Shown: positions 36,115 through 46,433 of the stretch, piece after piece
Numbering within the stretch: position 1 is the stretch's first letter
How the letters are laid out: every line of letters starts with the position of its first letter
Assembly: GCA_001466705.2 (NCBI GenBank)
Contig: LATX02000193.1
Location: 434,001 to 498,000 of the forward strand
Origin: Moniliophthora roreri
Lineage: Eukaryota > Basidiomycota > Agaricomycetes > Agaricales > Marasmiaceae
Reading direction: 5' to 3'
DNA length: 64,000 nt
Notes under the pieces: model-generated
What the model was told of the DNA's origin: nothing
The model's input: the letters and a program-made list of their open reading frames with translations, nothing else
Databases searched by the model: none
Position numbers and translations under genes: made by a program

Positions 36115-36884
36115 GTTTTCTCCCCGAGATAGCCCCCCGAGATAAATTTTTGGATCAACCTGAGATACGAAAACAGTTCAACCCGAGTTATTTTTTGCCA
36201 ATGATAACCCGTGGTGTACCCATCTTCGCAAGTCCAGATCAACCCGACATAAATTGTGTAAGAATTCTAGAGACGGGGGCTAGCAATACGAAAGCGGTTG
36301 ATCAGGTGAGCGACGATCGTTGGGATTTGCATTACTCGGGGATTGGGGTATATCAGGGACCTTCAGGGTATACTTATCGTCTGCGGGAATGTGAATTCGG
36401 TCTTCGACGCGTTTACTGGCTTCCGAATAAGGTATGTTCTTCGTCTCTTCATCTCTGAACATCCTTCAAACCCCGTGTTTCTTGCACAAGTCCAGGCGTC
36501 ACCTGGTCCGAGTCCGTGTGTTCACTGATTCCTAGAGTCATCATCAGCGCATAGCATCTGCCCCTTCTAAGCCGTTCTTCCAGGCCCTCACTATTGTTCC
36601 TACATCATCCTCTATTCTTCAACTTTGTATCGAGCATCTTACTCCCATTCTATGTAACAAAACTCATTGAATTTCGAGACCTCTCTCTCAGCAATATCAA
36701 GGGTTGATACCATGGATTTCTGCAAGCTATCTCGGGTTGAATTTGTGGACTGAGCAAAGGTTGGCACATCCGGATTTTCACTTTAATTCGGGTTAGTCCT
36801 CTAGAATAAGTCAGGGGCACGGTAATACAGTATCTCGGGTTACATTACTTGGGTTGAAATTTTTTGTTATCTCGGGGAGAAAAC
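36115..36884. mobile_element. Non-autonomous DNA transposon with 17 bp terminal inverted repeats
   Basis: A 770 bp element is bounded by perfect inverted repeats, GTTTTCTCCCCGAGATA at the left and its exact complement at the right. A 3 bp direct repeat, TAC, flanks it (36112-36114 and 36885-36887) and is probably the target-site duplication. The interior carries several AACCCGAG / CTCGGGTT subterminal motifs pointing inward from each end, typical of transposase-binding arrays. No transposase frame is present. It sits almost exactly between the two segmental-duplication units. Confidence 0.75.
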
Positions 36885-37131
36885 TACTCATGCTTCATTT
36901 ATATAGCACACACATTCTCGCACCCCATCGCACCTTGCCAACAATCGTGCTGGTTCTTGCGACGCTCTACGTGGACGCCTACACCCCCGTTCACATAAAT
37001 ATTGCAAGACACACTCATACATAGATGTCAATTTCCCGAGTGCAGGGTTAATAACGTCAATTCACGATACACATTTTACCATACCATTGCCGATGCTACA
37101 GTTAATGTGTATGCCATGCAGTGAACGCTAC

Positions 37132-37448
37132 TCAAATATTGATCAGCGTCAGAAGAAAGGTGAAGGGAAGTATGCGTGCCCTGGGTGGTTTCAGTGACCT
37201 ATGACCAATCTCTACCATAATATGGCGGTTGTTCTGTGACAGAGGCACGGATGCTAGCTTAAAGAATATTAAGTGGTTGTGGAAGACAGTGTGTGTAATA
37301 TGCTTACCAGACCCAGGCAGGCATTTGCCAGATCTCTGTCGGTAATTTGACCGCAAAGCCCAGTATGTACGACTGGTGCTGCAGATGTACGGAGCAAGCT
37401 CGAGGTGCCAGTGACGGCAAGAAAAACCAGTCCAAATGAAAGCTGCAT
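37132..37448 (-). CDS. Small secreted protein, copy 2
   Basis: Two exons (37448-37308 and 37257-37132) give 88 residues. The signal peptide MQLS...VFLAVTG...SSLL and the TSAAP end match copy 1 closely. Between signal and intron it has an extra segment with one Cys pair (GLCGQITDRDLANACLG) absent from copy 1. The 50 bp intron is homologous, and the second exon begins with the same LAS. The C-terminal end is more hydrophobic than in copy 1. No known family. Differences outside the signal peptide are large for paralogues. Confidence 0.55.
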
Positions 37449-38805
37449 TATCACCTGCAGTGAGGGGAAGGAGGTTGGGATACTGATGGGGGATAGCTCA
37501 ACCAGACTACGCCTTTCAAATACAAACTAGCTGCATCATTTCAAATTTGGAAGGGAGCCTCCAGCGCGAGACATTTTCTCAGAGGGTGAAGGAGGGTGGG
37601 TGAGATGATTGCGAACAACCGGTTCTAGGAGCTCGAAGGATTGCATTCTTGTGATCTTCAGATGTGGAGTGTCAATGATGTGTCTGCGATGAAATTCGGA
37701 AAGTGCGTTACCGACGCGCATAATTGTCGTGTTTTGTCGAGAACCATATTCTCCGATGGTATCCACTCTGCCTCAAGACCCAACTGGCAGAAAATTACTG
37801 CCCTTTCCAGTGGTAGTCGATGGATTTGGGTACCGGGGTCGATTTTTGACATCGCGCCGTTCAGAATGTATTTTTCACCGTTAGATCTGATGCATTTCGA
37901 TGTATACTTGTGTAGAACATGTACAATGTTCACATCAAGTTCATCTGGTCCTCAACTTGATCGACCAGTACCATCCCAGCTCCACTGTCCATCCATGTCC
38001 TCTACCTGATCCATCTCCCGAGTTGGCCGTCGTCCCACAACCCTATGCCCGACCGCCGTACAGCGCAAGTACCTTCATCTGCAGTGCCATATATCTGTTA
38101 CAAACGATATCTGGAAAATTCATTTGATGTAGTCGTGCTGTAATGGGACTTCATGTGGAAGATAGGCATAGAAAAAAGCGCACTGAGATGCAAGTTCGAG
38201 TGAGGAGTATATGGGGTCGAGATTGGTGATAATAGTTGGGAAAGGAACGGTCTGGGAAGAGAACGGTCCGGCGTTATGGGAAATGTCGCCATAAGTACAT
38301 AAACAAGAACAAAGTTCGCGCTTTCTGACGATCACAGCGATGCCGACTCAAGGACGTACTTAAGAGAGCTGGTAAAAAGGATAATCTGGCAGGACTACGC
38401 TGTGGTACGTTGGCTGTTTGATTGATCTCTAGATAATAAAGAGCCGTGTTCATTACGGGTGAAGGGTTGAAGACATAGGACACCTGTTCTTCGACGAATA
38501 TCGGATGCCATCAGACTGAGAGAGCTATAGGAAGGCCACCAAAACCATTGGAGTACGTTGGATGAGGTCGGGTCACATCAACGCATTCTTTACTGGACCG
38601 CGACCTTACTTGTCGAATTGAAAAGGGGTCTCGACTTCGATCACTTCGTATATTCTTCGAGTCATGCAAGTAGTCGAGCACTGCATCCTTCAATCATACC
38701 ACCCTTACTGTCCTACTAATCAAACGGGCGCTTGTATTTGGTCCTGATAGCGGTGGTGCCCCATAACCAGTGATGATTATATTCTAAGCTGGGCGTTAAA
38801 AGGAT
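37449..38805. other. Intergenic part of duplication unit 2
   Basis: Short frames only; no domain or spliced gene found. Confidence 0.45.
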
Positions 38806-39199
38806 GTGGACTGTGAGTCAATGTATGATATTTTTATGCCCTATAACATGACGCTTCTTTTGCCTCTCAAGTGCGTGCTCGGCGGACATTGATACTCCAA
38901 AGATCGTACCAACCTCTTCGGTTCAGGACTAGGAAGTGTTTCAGGTCGGTATGCTTAGTAGGTATCCACGAGCATCCCTCGCTTTGCTGATGACTTGTTG
39001 ACGGGAACGTGGACTGTGAATCGAGATACGATGTCTTTTTACTCTGTAACGCGACACTTCATATCTCTCAAGTGCGTACTCGGCGGACATCGGTACTCCA
39101 AAGATCTGTTTCTCAATCTAAGGCTAGAAGGTGTTTCAGATCGGTATTCTTAGCATGTATCCACCCTTACTCGTGTAACCCTTCGCTTTGCTGATGACT
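38806..39199. repeat. Direct tandem repeat (~203 bp period) upstream of a seven-helix gene
   Basis: Two copies start with GTGGACTGTGA at 38806 and 39009. Both contain GGACAT.G.TACTCCAAAGATC and end with TCGCTTTGCTGATGACT. The block lies immediately upstream of the second seven-helix gene, so it duplicates presumed promoter sequence. A third, partial copy is at about 44230. Confidence 0.7.
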
Positions 39200-39300
39200 C
39201 GGACGATCATAGATGTAGCGAAGAGAGCTCGAATCAACCACACAACATTTTACATCACGATCGCTATTCTGCCTGGGTACAACTTGGAAATACTGACTGG

Positions 39301-39308
39301 TATAAAAC
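39301..39308 (+). promoter_or_regulatory. TATA-like box of the second seven-helix gene
   Basis: TATAAAAC sits 38 bases before the start codon; copy 1 has CATAAAAC at the matching place, 37 bases before its start codon. A short leader is therefore likely. Confidence 0.4.
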
Positions 39309-39338
39309 GCGTCTCTCGCCCAGACCAACTCAGAAACC

Positions 39339-40849
39339 ATGTCTAGCAGTGTCACATACTCTTCCATCTTTTCCATTCAGAACGCTATCATCGGACCAGC
39401 GATTACTTTCGGCGTGAGTTTCATGATCTTCCTCTTGCATCCTGAGCTCATCGTTTCACAAGTTGACGCTATTCGTTGCTGGTGAGGAGAAGACAGTTAC
39501 TATATGATGCTCAGGGTCACTCAATGCCAGTTTTTACAAGGTTTCTACGCGCTACTGTATGGCCTGTCCACATACTTCTTGATCAAACGCCGAGGCCTCG
39601 AACTCAGCAAAAGAATCCACTTGACGTGGACAACAGCTGTATTCTTCATCTCAAATCTCGGGGCATTGACCAAAGCGTCGAATTACATTGTTGATGCTAC
39701 CTACTACTATGAAGCCATGAAGACCCAGGACCTCGGCCCCTTTGTGGCATATTCGTCGAGTGGCAAATCTCAAACAGCCATGCTGTGAGTAGCATCGTTA
39801 TGGAAATATATTGGAGTGGCGAGGTTGATCTATTTTGTGACTTAGTGCCTTGACCTATGTGTGCTATATTATAGCAAAGTGGGTGTCTCCCCACTCTTGC
39901 AGTTCGAGTTCGTGTCTAAAAGCAAAAACAGCTGCTTTGCCGATGCCATCCTTGTGCGTAATATCACTGTGGTCCCAGCTGCTGTCCATCATGCTCATCG
40001 CGGGAATGAAAGATTCATCGATGCTATATTCTTTATGGATCTAGGAAGGCATTTCTTGGCGTTTTGGTCTTTCTATCTTTGTCTACCAATGGTACGGCAT
40101 TCTTCCCGAGCTGCATTGGTCCAAAGGTTTGAATACTCAAATTGTTACCCTAACAGCCATAGGTGTCATAGCAACCGCAATGAGATTGAAAGGACGGACT
40201 TCCAATCTACTTGACCAATCGAACTGGGCGTTGTTTGTGAATGGTACTAACCTTCAGGTTGGCTACTTCTGTGTGAACGCAGGAGTCAATGGCTGCTTAA
40301 CTCTGATTCTGGGTGGGTATTATTTATTTTCTTTGTACTCAATGTTTGAGTATCTCTTCAGCTGGGAGAATCTGGTGGATGGGTCGACAGGCCCGCGAAT
40401 CTCTGGGGCTGGCGATTGACCAGCGCTACCGTGCTGTAGCTGCAATCATGTACAGTCTCCCGCTTTTTCAATTTTGTTTCGCACAGGTTGACTAATTTCT
40501 TTTTGGTTTTCATAGCCTCGAATCTGGGATGATGTACCCTATTATCCTCATTATCCAAGCCATTATCACCGAGAAAACCGACACGATAGGCGTTCCTGTA
40601 GATTTCACGCCAATTGCTATCTTAATGGCCGTATGTCGAGGTATCAGATTCAAGTTTCTAATTCTGACCAAGGTGCTTTAGGGCATTGCACCTACACTGA
40701 TCAACGTGCGCATAAGCATTGGGAGAAGCGTCGAGGCTACAGTATATCGGGATAGCACGGTTAGACGTAACAGCGAACTTGGTGATTCAGGCAGCCTCAA
40801 GTTGAAACACGGTGACATAGAGTCATCTCAAACCATCGAGGAGAAGTAG
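39339..40849 (+). CDS. Agaricomycete seven-helix integral membrane protein, copy 2
   Basis: Nine exons (39339-39413, 39531-39784, 39846-39878, 39932-39953, 40013-40091, 40157-40312, 40362-40449, 40516-40630, 40682-40849) give 329 residues. Exons 1-8 have exactly the same lengths as in copy 1; only the last, encoding the cytosolic tail, is 12 codons shorter. The same landmarks are kept (FLQGFYALLYG, NCFADAILIHRCY, GRIWWMG, LESGMMYP, GIAPTLINVRISIG). No stop or frameshift is seen, so both paralogues appear to work. The tails have diverged most, which would fit different coupling partners, but that is inference. Confidence 0.82.
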
Positions 40850-43659
40850 ACAGAATGGCGAGGCCATGAAATATCCGTAGGCCGACTAGGCAAATATTTA
40901 TGTCGGTGCATCAATCAATGCTCGTTCTTGTCTGTATTTTACCAGTGAAATATTGAATCTTTGCTTGCTATTGAGTCTGTCTAAATCTAGAGACATGTCC
41001 GTCATGTTGGTAATTTTGCTCTGAGCAGTTCTTCATATTAGGGTTCATCAAGTTATGCGCCTGCGATCACCCTGCAAGAAATCAGGGCCTCTGAAGCCTG
41101 ACGCTTCTCCGGTGTCCAAGAACCTGGCAAAGGCAGTGATCCTTCAAGTTCTCCCACGACCACGAGTACGACCAACGACCGCGGCCGTTTCCACTGTCAA
41201 CTCTCCCCTTATGCAGCTCGGCAACTGAATGAGATATCAGAGTCATGCTGGAAGACGATACCGCTTAGCGTGGACTCGCCTCTTCCTCTCGAGCGTCAGT
41301 TTGGCAGAACTCGATCATCGCGCGCTCAGCATATCCACAGCAATGACGACACCTCTCAACACAGGTGTCGGAACGTGGATTTTGAAGAACAATCTCGAGT
41401 AGTGCGATTCCGTGACCCTGTCGCGTCGATCTTTCGCCTCATCATGGACTGTGAAAGTCAACTCTATGCTGACTTCTTCATCCGCTCGGACACGGCTACG
41501 CACTCTGGCTACCGAAACCCAACTGTGACCTCCCTACGGAAAATAGCCAGTCATTAACACCTGTCAGGAAAGCAAATATATCGTCATTGCTACCAGGGCA
41601 TTTTGTTTTACATGAGTGGTATACACATTCCCAGTCCCACTCTGAGAACTAAAATGTGTCTCCTTCATGCTAAACGTTGCATGTATTGGAACTGCGAAGG
41701 CCCGTGTTAGCTTACGGAAAGGTCGTTTAATTCGCCATCAAGCTTCCCTCGTCATAAATCCGGTACGTTCCTGCCTGGCTCTGGAAATAGATAACGCCAG
41801 CGGTAGCTGGCCCATTGAATTGATGCCCCTGATAGAGAAGTCGAAACTCCAGGAGTCCAGTGCCCGTCACGGGTGTGGTAAGAAGGTAAAATACTTTGCG
41901 GGGTCGCAATGAGCTGGAATATTTATGATCAGTCGAAGCCTTAGCTTCGGTGAATTGGTGGCCCGATGCCTTTCGCAGGTAATATGGCGATGGCGTCAAG
42001 CATCAGGCGATTTGCACTGTAGCGACATATCTGAACGGATATTGACAGCAAACGTCAAAGTGAAAGGCGCACCATGTGATCCGAGCTTCAATCTCAACTG
42101 GTACACTTTTCCCTCGTACAAGCACCTCTGCTTTCACTCCGATGCACCGGGGCGAAATAGGCTCGGAATGCGCGCGAGCTCTTCCTCCTTTTGTCGAGAG
42201 TCCGACAGTAGGAATTGAAAGTGAACATTTGACGTCGTGCCTTTTCAGCTCGGATCCATCGACTTTGTCAAGCCGCATTGTACTTGACACGAGCTTGCAA
42301 CGTGCATGTGAGGAGAGGCTCGAGGAAGAGGTAACGGGTAGCGTGCCAGCTGGATGTTCGCTATCACGGGGTTTGAAGCCGGATATCGAGTAATGGTGAA
42401 TCGTTATAAACAGCTGTGACGGGGGATTGAGATACTAAACCGTAACGATGGGCATCAGAGAGACGAGAAGACACAAAGTAACAACCTACCTTCTCGCCAA
42501 ATAAACGGCACGAGGCTAAAATTGAGAACCGAAAGTAGTGTGCGAAGCTCTTGAGCCTGGATCTAAACGCGAAGGATGGGGGGCATATATTTGACGAAGC
42601 CCGATATCTATCGAACTCTTTCCGAAATCGGCGGCGCTATGCCAAATTTCGACAGTGTCCCATTCATAGTGTATCGTCGAAGTGTCAAGGACCGCTGTTT
42701 GGGTGATAGTTGGCATGCTCAGTGATAGGTTAAATCTCGGTATTTAGATCCAGTACGAGTGCTTTGACGTCACCTACGTTGAGCGAAGTAAGAGATGAAC
42801 TTTAGCTATGATACCAAAACAAGACACACCTGACGGAAAACGTGCTCTCATTCACCATCTGTTCAATATCCGAGCCTGGTTGTACGCTAAGTAACGACGT
42901 ATGTCCTTTTAATGGACAGGAAAAAAGTCAATACGAGGTGATGAAAAAACTAGCAAAGGCGCTTACCGAATCCCAATCCACAAGTCATCACTACACGGCC
43001 CTGAGAGACAGTCTTGTGTTACGATGGAACAGCAGTGGTTCGGTAACTGGTCGTGACTAGACGCTTCATGCGAGGACAGTGAGGAACGAGCCTAACTGGC
43101 CAATCACGATCAGTAGGACGTATTGCTGGGGGAGATAGTGAACATACTCTACATTGGGGGGGCGCCCTCTTCTTCCGAGATCTGGTACACTCATACCAAA
43201 TGTCTCCCAATAGCGTAAATTCTGCATCTTGGATGAGCTTGAGTAGCAATGAAATGGGAGGAGAGTAAAGTTGGTCTTCGAAGACGCTAGATTTCATTCG
43301 GCCGGTCACCCAGTGCTAAGAAGGTTTAGATCTCTTCTCGTGGTGGGCTAATAGCTATATTGTGTTTGATTAGTTCGAGGGCTCAGAAAGGTCATCAAAC
43401 GAGCGCACCTTGAACCCAGCCTACTAATCTAGGATTGGTGGATATATCCAATTGATCATGGTGGAACGTTAGCTTGAGGCAAGGAGGAGGCCATTGTTGG
43501 ATAAATAAAAAAAAAAGGACCTGAGTAGGACGCTTGCATTTTGTCTAAAGAAAGCCATCTGAGAATTGAGAGGCAGGAGGCATTGGGAGTTCAGTGGGAG
43601 CTTGGTGAGCGCCATGGCCAAAAATGTAAAGTTGGAGATCCAAGTGTCTCAGAGTCAAG
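40850..43659. other. Non-coding part of duplication unit 2
   Basis: No supported gene. A stretch at about 41040-41560 has no counterpart in unit 1 and contains a short ATG frame starting MRLRSPCKKSGPLKPD (about 41053) of unknown meaning. The rest aligns in order with the unit 1 non-coding region. Confidence 0.45.
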
Positions 43660-44120
43660 CGCCGATAACATTCAGCGCTCTTCCCTTTTTCACAATGGTC
43701 ACCAATATCTTGGGCAAGTTAACACTAGTGAGGAACGTACACGGCCAGAATACGAAAGTTGGCTTCGTCAACCGCGCGACTCTGCGCCAGGCTCGAGCAG
43801 ATGACTTCCGGAACATTTGGACTTTCTTGAACATCCACTTCGCCAACGGTGCGTCCTACATATACTACAGAATGAAGATGTAGTTGACACCTCTCATAGT
43901 CATACCAAAACTCGGGAAAAAGATTCGACTTCGTCAGAGAGTAATCGCGGCGGGGGTGGTTTTCTTTCGAAGACTCTACCTCAAGAGCTCGTATCGTGAG
44001 ACGGACCCTTTCCTTGTCATTGTAGCTTGCTGTTATGTTATGTCGCTGCAAAGGCAGAAGAATCGCCGGTATATATCAAGAATGTCATTTCGGAATCTCG
44101 AACCCTTTTCATCCGTACGA
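43660..44120 (+). pseudogene. Truncated second copy of cyclin C
   Basis: The segment matches the first three exons and first two introns of the intact cyclin C gene at 26062, including ~60 bp upstream. Kept pieces are NRATLRQARADD, FLNIHFANG, LGKKIRLRQRVIAAGVVFFRRLYLKSSYRETDPFL-type landmarks and the third-exon end. The start context is altered (ACAATGGTCACC), several codons after ARADD are lost, and a 4 bp duplication (TGTTATGTTATG) shifts the frame before the KAEESP region. Nothing matches after the third exon. Introns are retained, so it is a DNA-level duplicate, not a retrocopy. Confidence 0.82.
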
Positions 44121-44229
44121 AGTTGTGATACTATATCGATCGTCTGCACTTGTTATTATCAGGCAGGTACTTGTTCGTTCATCGCTTTGGAAGTGGTGAT
44201 ACTCCAAGTGATGATTCATTGAACGGAAT

Positions 44230-44345
44230 GCAGCACCATACATCTCTCGAGTGCGTTCTAGGCGAACATTGATACTCCAAAGATCCGTTGTAATCTCTCT
44301 CAATCCTAGGTTTCAAGGTATCCGCCTCCGTTCTAGGATCCCTTG
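44230..44345. repeat. Third, partial copy of the seven-helix upstream repeat
   Basis: CATCTCTCGAGTGCGTTCTA.GCG.ACATTGATACTCCAAAGATCC (landmarks in pieces) matches the repeats at 38870 and 39070 and is followed by GGTTTCAAGGTAT, matching GGTGTTTCAGATC. It lies just after the cyclin C fragment. The seven-helix coding sequence itself does not follow. Confidence 0.55.
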
Positions 44346-44609
44346 TTTTTTTTTTCGGGCTCGAATGGATATAAATGAAGCGATTCGTGAACTCTGCATC
44401 ATGATAGCTGTTCTGACGGGGTGCCAAGCGCTAATTCATTCGTGGCTTTCGGATATCCCTACGATGTGGACTGCATGTTTGGCGTCGGGGTGATCCAGGG
44501 ATGGGTAGTACCTATACCACATCAAGAAGCAAGATTCTCGATGGTGTGAGTCACGTTTTTCGAGATGTAGGAGCTCAAGATCATGTTCTTTTTCCTCTAG
44601 GCTCTTTTA

Positions 44610-44900
44610 ATAACATAGCAAAACCCTCGTTCAAGCAGCCGCTCGCGATCGCATGCTTTTTCTACAGTGGAGAACAGTTAGCATGTGGACCCGGACCTGC
44701 GTCTGATAGGACGTACGTGCAAGTCAGTCTCTTGGCTGAGGAATTCGAATTTGCGTTGACTAAACGTTCACGCAGCCAGTGCTTTCGCCGTGGACTGAAA
44801 TGCACATATCCTACCAAGTCGCAACGCCCCAAGCTTGATAGCGTTACAAGTGAGATGCGTACTTACTGGTATGAAGCCCTTTTTTTTCGGGGTCGGTATT
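44610..44900 (+). pseudogene. Relic of a Zn2Cys6 transcription factor DNA-binding domain
   Basis: The frame KPSFKQPLAIACFFYSGEQ runs into ACGPGPASDRT, then a GTACGT..GCAG intron, then QCFRRGLKCTYPTKSQRPK. This is the layout of a mushroom Zn2Cys6 cluster (usually ACxFCRxRKIACGP...C..C.RRGLKCxYP). At least two zinc ligands are gone: the second Cys is Tyr, and one of the pair before RRGLKC is missing. Nothing resembling the rest of the factor follows. It cannot bind two zinc ions, so it is called a relic. Confidence 0.55.
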
Positions 44901-44904
44901 CTTC

Positions 44905-46433
44905 TATACCGGTACTATGGTCACAATGTTTGTACGACATCTAATGTCCGAGTCACGGACATTTGTAAAAACAAGTTCTGTATGTCTACAAGAAAGCTTA
45001 TACCAACCAGTGATGGATAACAAAGAAGGAAGCATTGCTAGCATAAAACGAAATGCCGGACGCAAAAGAGTATGGGAATGATTGAAGCAAGCCCAACTCC
45101 GACATTATCTTAGACACAATGAGAAGAGTAGTAGTCGTTTGAGTTGTGTTGACGGGAAGCCCGAATCCGAGGGCATGAACAAGAGCCTGGTATTGTCATT
45201 GGCTTTTGGGAGAGAGCACCGATATCTCAGTATCTGGAATTGAGGTGGAGAAAGCCAATATCCCAGCGTGTGATGGATAAAAGTAGAGGCTGCAATTCAT
45301 CCATGACGCATCATATACAAGTAGCGGGGCTGTAGTGATAGCTGGTGACGACTGCGACAGACACAGGTGTTCTCCTTCCGCTCCGTCGAAGCACTCTTCG
45401 TGAATCTGCCCACTTTTGCTCCTTAGGCATCACCCATTGACCAGTCCAAATATCTGGACACTCGTTGCTAACCTTGATCATGGTCTGTCTGGTGTATTCG
45501 CTGATTTCTCGGCTTTTCTTATACTCGTCCTTCCCAACTCAAGCCGTTGTTTCTCACGTTGCCCTTCCATCTCTAGCTTGCGATGGCCAAGTTTAGATCC
45601 CAACACGTGGATATGCCTGTTGTTGTCGTTGTTTGAACATTTTGATGGAGTTGGGAGTCATAGATATCGACAAGAATTAGCTAGGGTCCATATTCATTAA
45701 GAAACTTGACTGTACCAGCAAGTTGCGGATAGAGTCTGTAAAGTCGCCTGTTATACCTTGTGTCGGAACACTCCTGTTTTGCGCAGTAGACACCAGACAA
45801 CTAGCAGTCGTTTGAGAATGGGAGGAATAAACAAAGAGAGCACTGATATCCTAGTATCTGGTATTGAGGCCGAAAAAGCGGAGCCGATATCCGTCGGAGG
45901 TGCAAGTGCGTTGGAGATTGGATGGATAAAGTAGAGGCTGCGATTCATGCATGACGCACCCAAAGTTTGCAGAAGGCTTGTTTTGGTGGGGCTAAAACGA
46001 CTGCGCCCCCGAGCGAAAAGACAATGATAGATCTAGAGTGGCTGGGAATAACTCGAGCTGCCGCCTCGCATTTCTGACACGTGCTTTTCTCAACTCGCTT
46101 GTGCTTCCCACACCACCAACCACCAACCACCATAAACGTCTACTACGTTGTCAGGTACTACAACATTCTCGCTATCAATAATCCCATATTCAGAGTGTCG
46201 AACGTTCAAGAATGCGATTTACCGTGTCGGTGCGATGGAGACATGACGTTTATGTGACGTAGGGCAAACACGCTGGAACCTACTAATGACGCTGGACACT
46301 ACAGATGCAACTCGAATAAAATATCCAGTCGAACGATTCCAGTTCATCTTTTTTCACCATCTACACGGGCAGAGGCCTATTCGGTGAGTACACACGTTTA
46401 TCGGCGAACAATTGCTGAAAACTCTTCGTAGCC
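44905..46433. other. Non-coding stretch with an internal direct repeat
   Basis: Two ~110-130 bp segments at about 45205-45315 and 45826-45960 resemble each other (GAGAGCAC.GATATC...GTATCTGG.ATTGAGG and GGATAAA.GTAGAGGCTGC.ATTCAT, in pieces). One reads as a possible protein C-terminus (STDILVSGIEAEKAEPIS), the other is interrupted by stops. No start or domain is found. The last ~300 bases are the promoter region of the next gene. Confidence 0.4.

Larger units (their letters stand above)
29640..43620. repeat. Tandem segmental duplication, two ~6.5 kb units
   Basis: Unit 1 (~29640-36060) and unit 2 (~37000-43620) share the same order: edge motif TTTCCCGAGTG, secreted protein (-), seven-helix gene (+), matching anonymous stretches (GGAACTGCGAA near 34109 and 41689; CTCGGATCCATCGACTTTGTCAA near 34676 and 42247, cited as landmarks), and an end segment with GCTTGCATT.TGTCT near 35950 and 43535. 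The units differ by many substitutions and indels, so the event is old. Confidence 0.7.

Noticed and set aside
35727..36458. 243-codon open frame on the plus strand
   Set aside because: It runs across the left end of the inverted-repeat element at 36115, so half of it is transposon DNA; no domain found.
32227..40849. Assignment of the seven-helix proteins to a named DUF
   Set aside because: The usual DUF6534-type motifs are not clearly present; I kept the family description generic.
43660..44222. A second working cyclin C gene
   Set aside because: Frame breaks, an altered start region and no match beyond the third exon.
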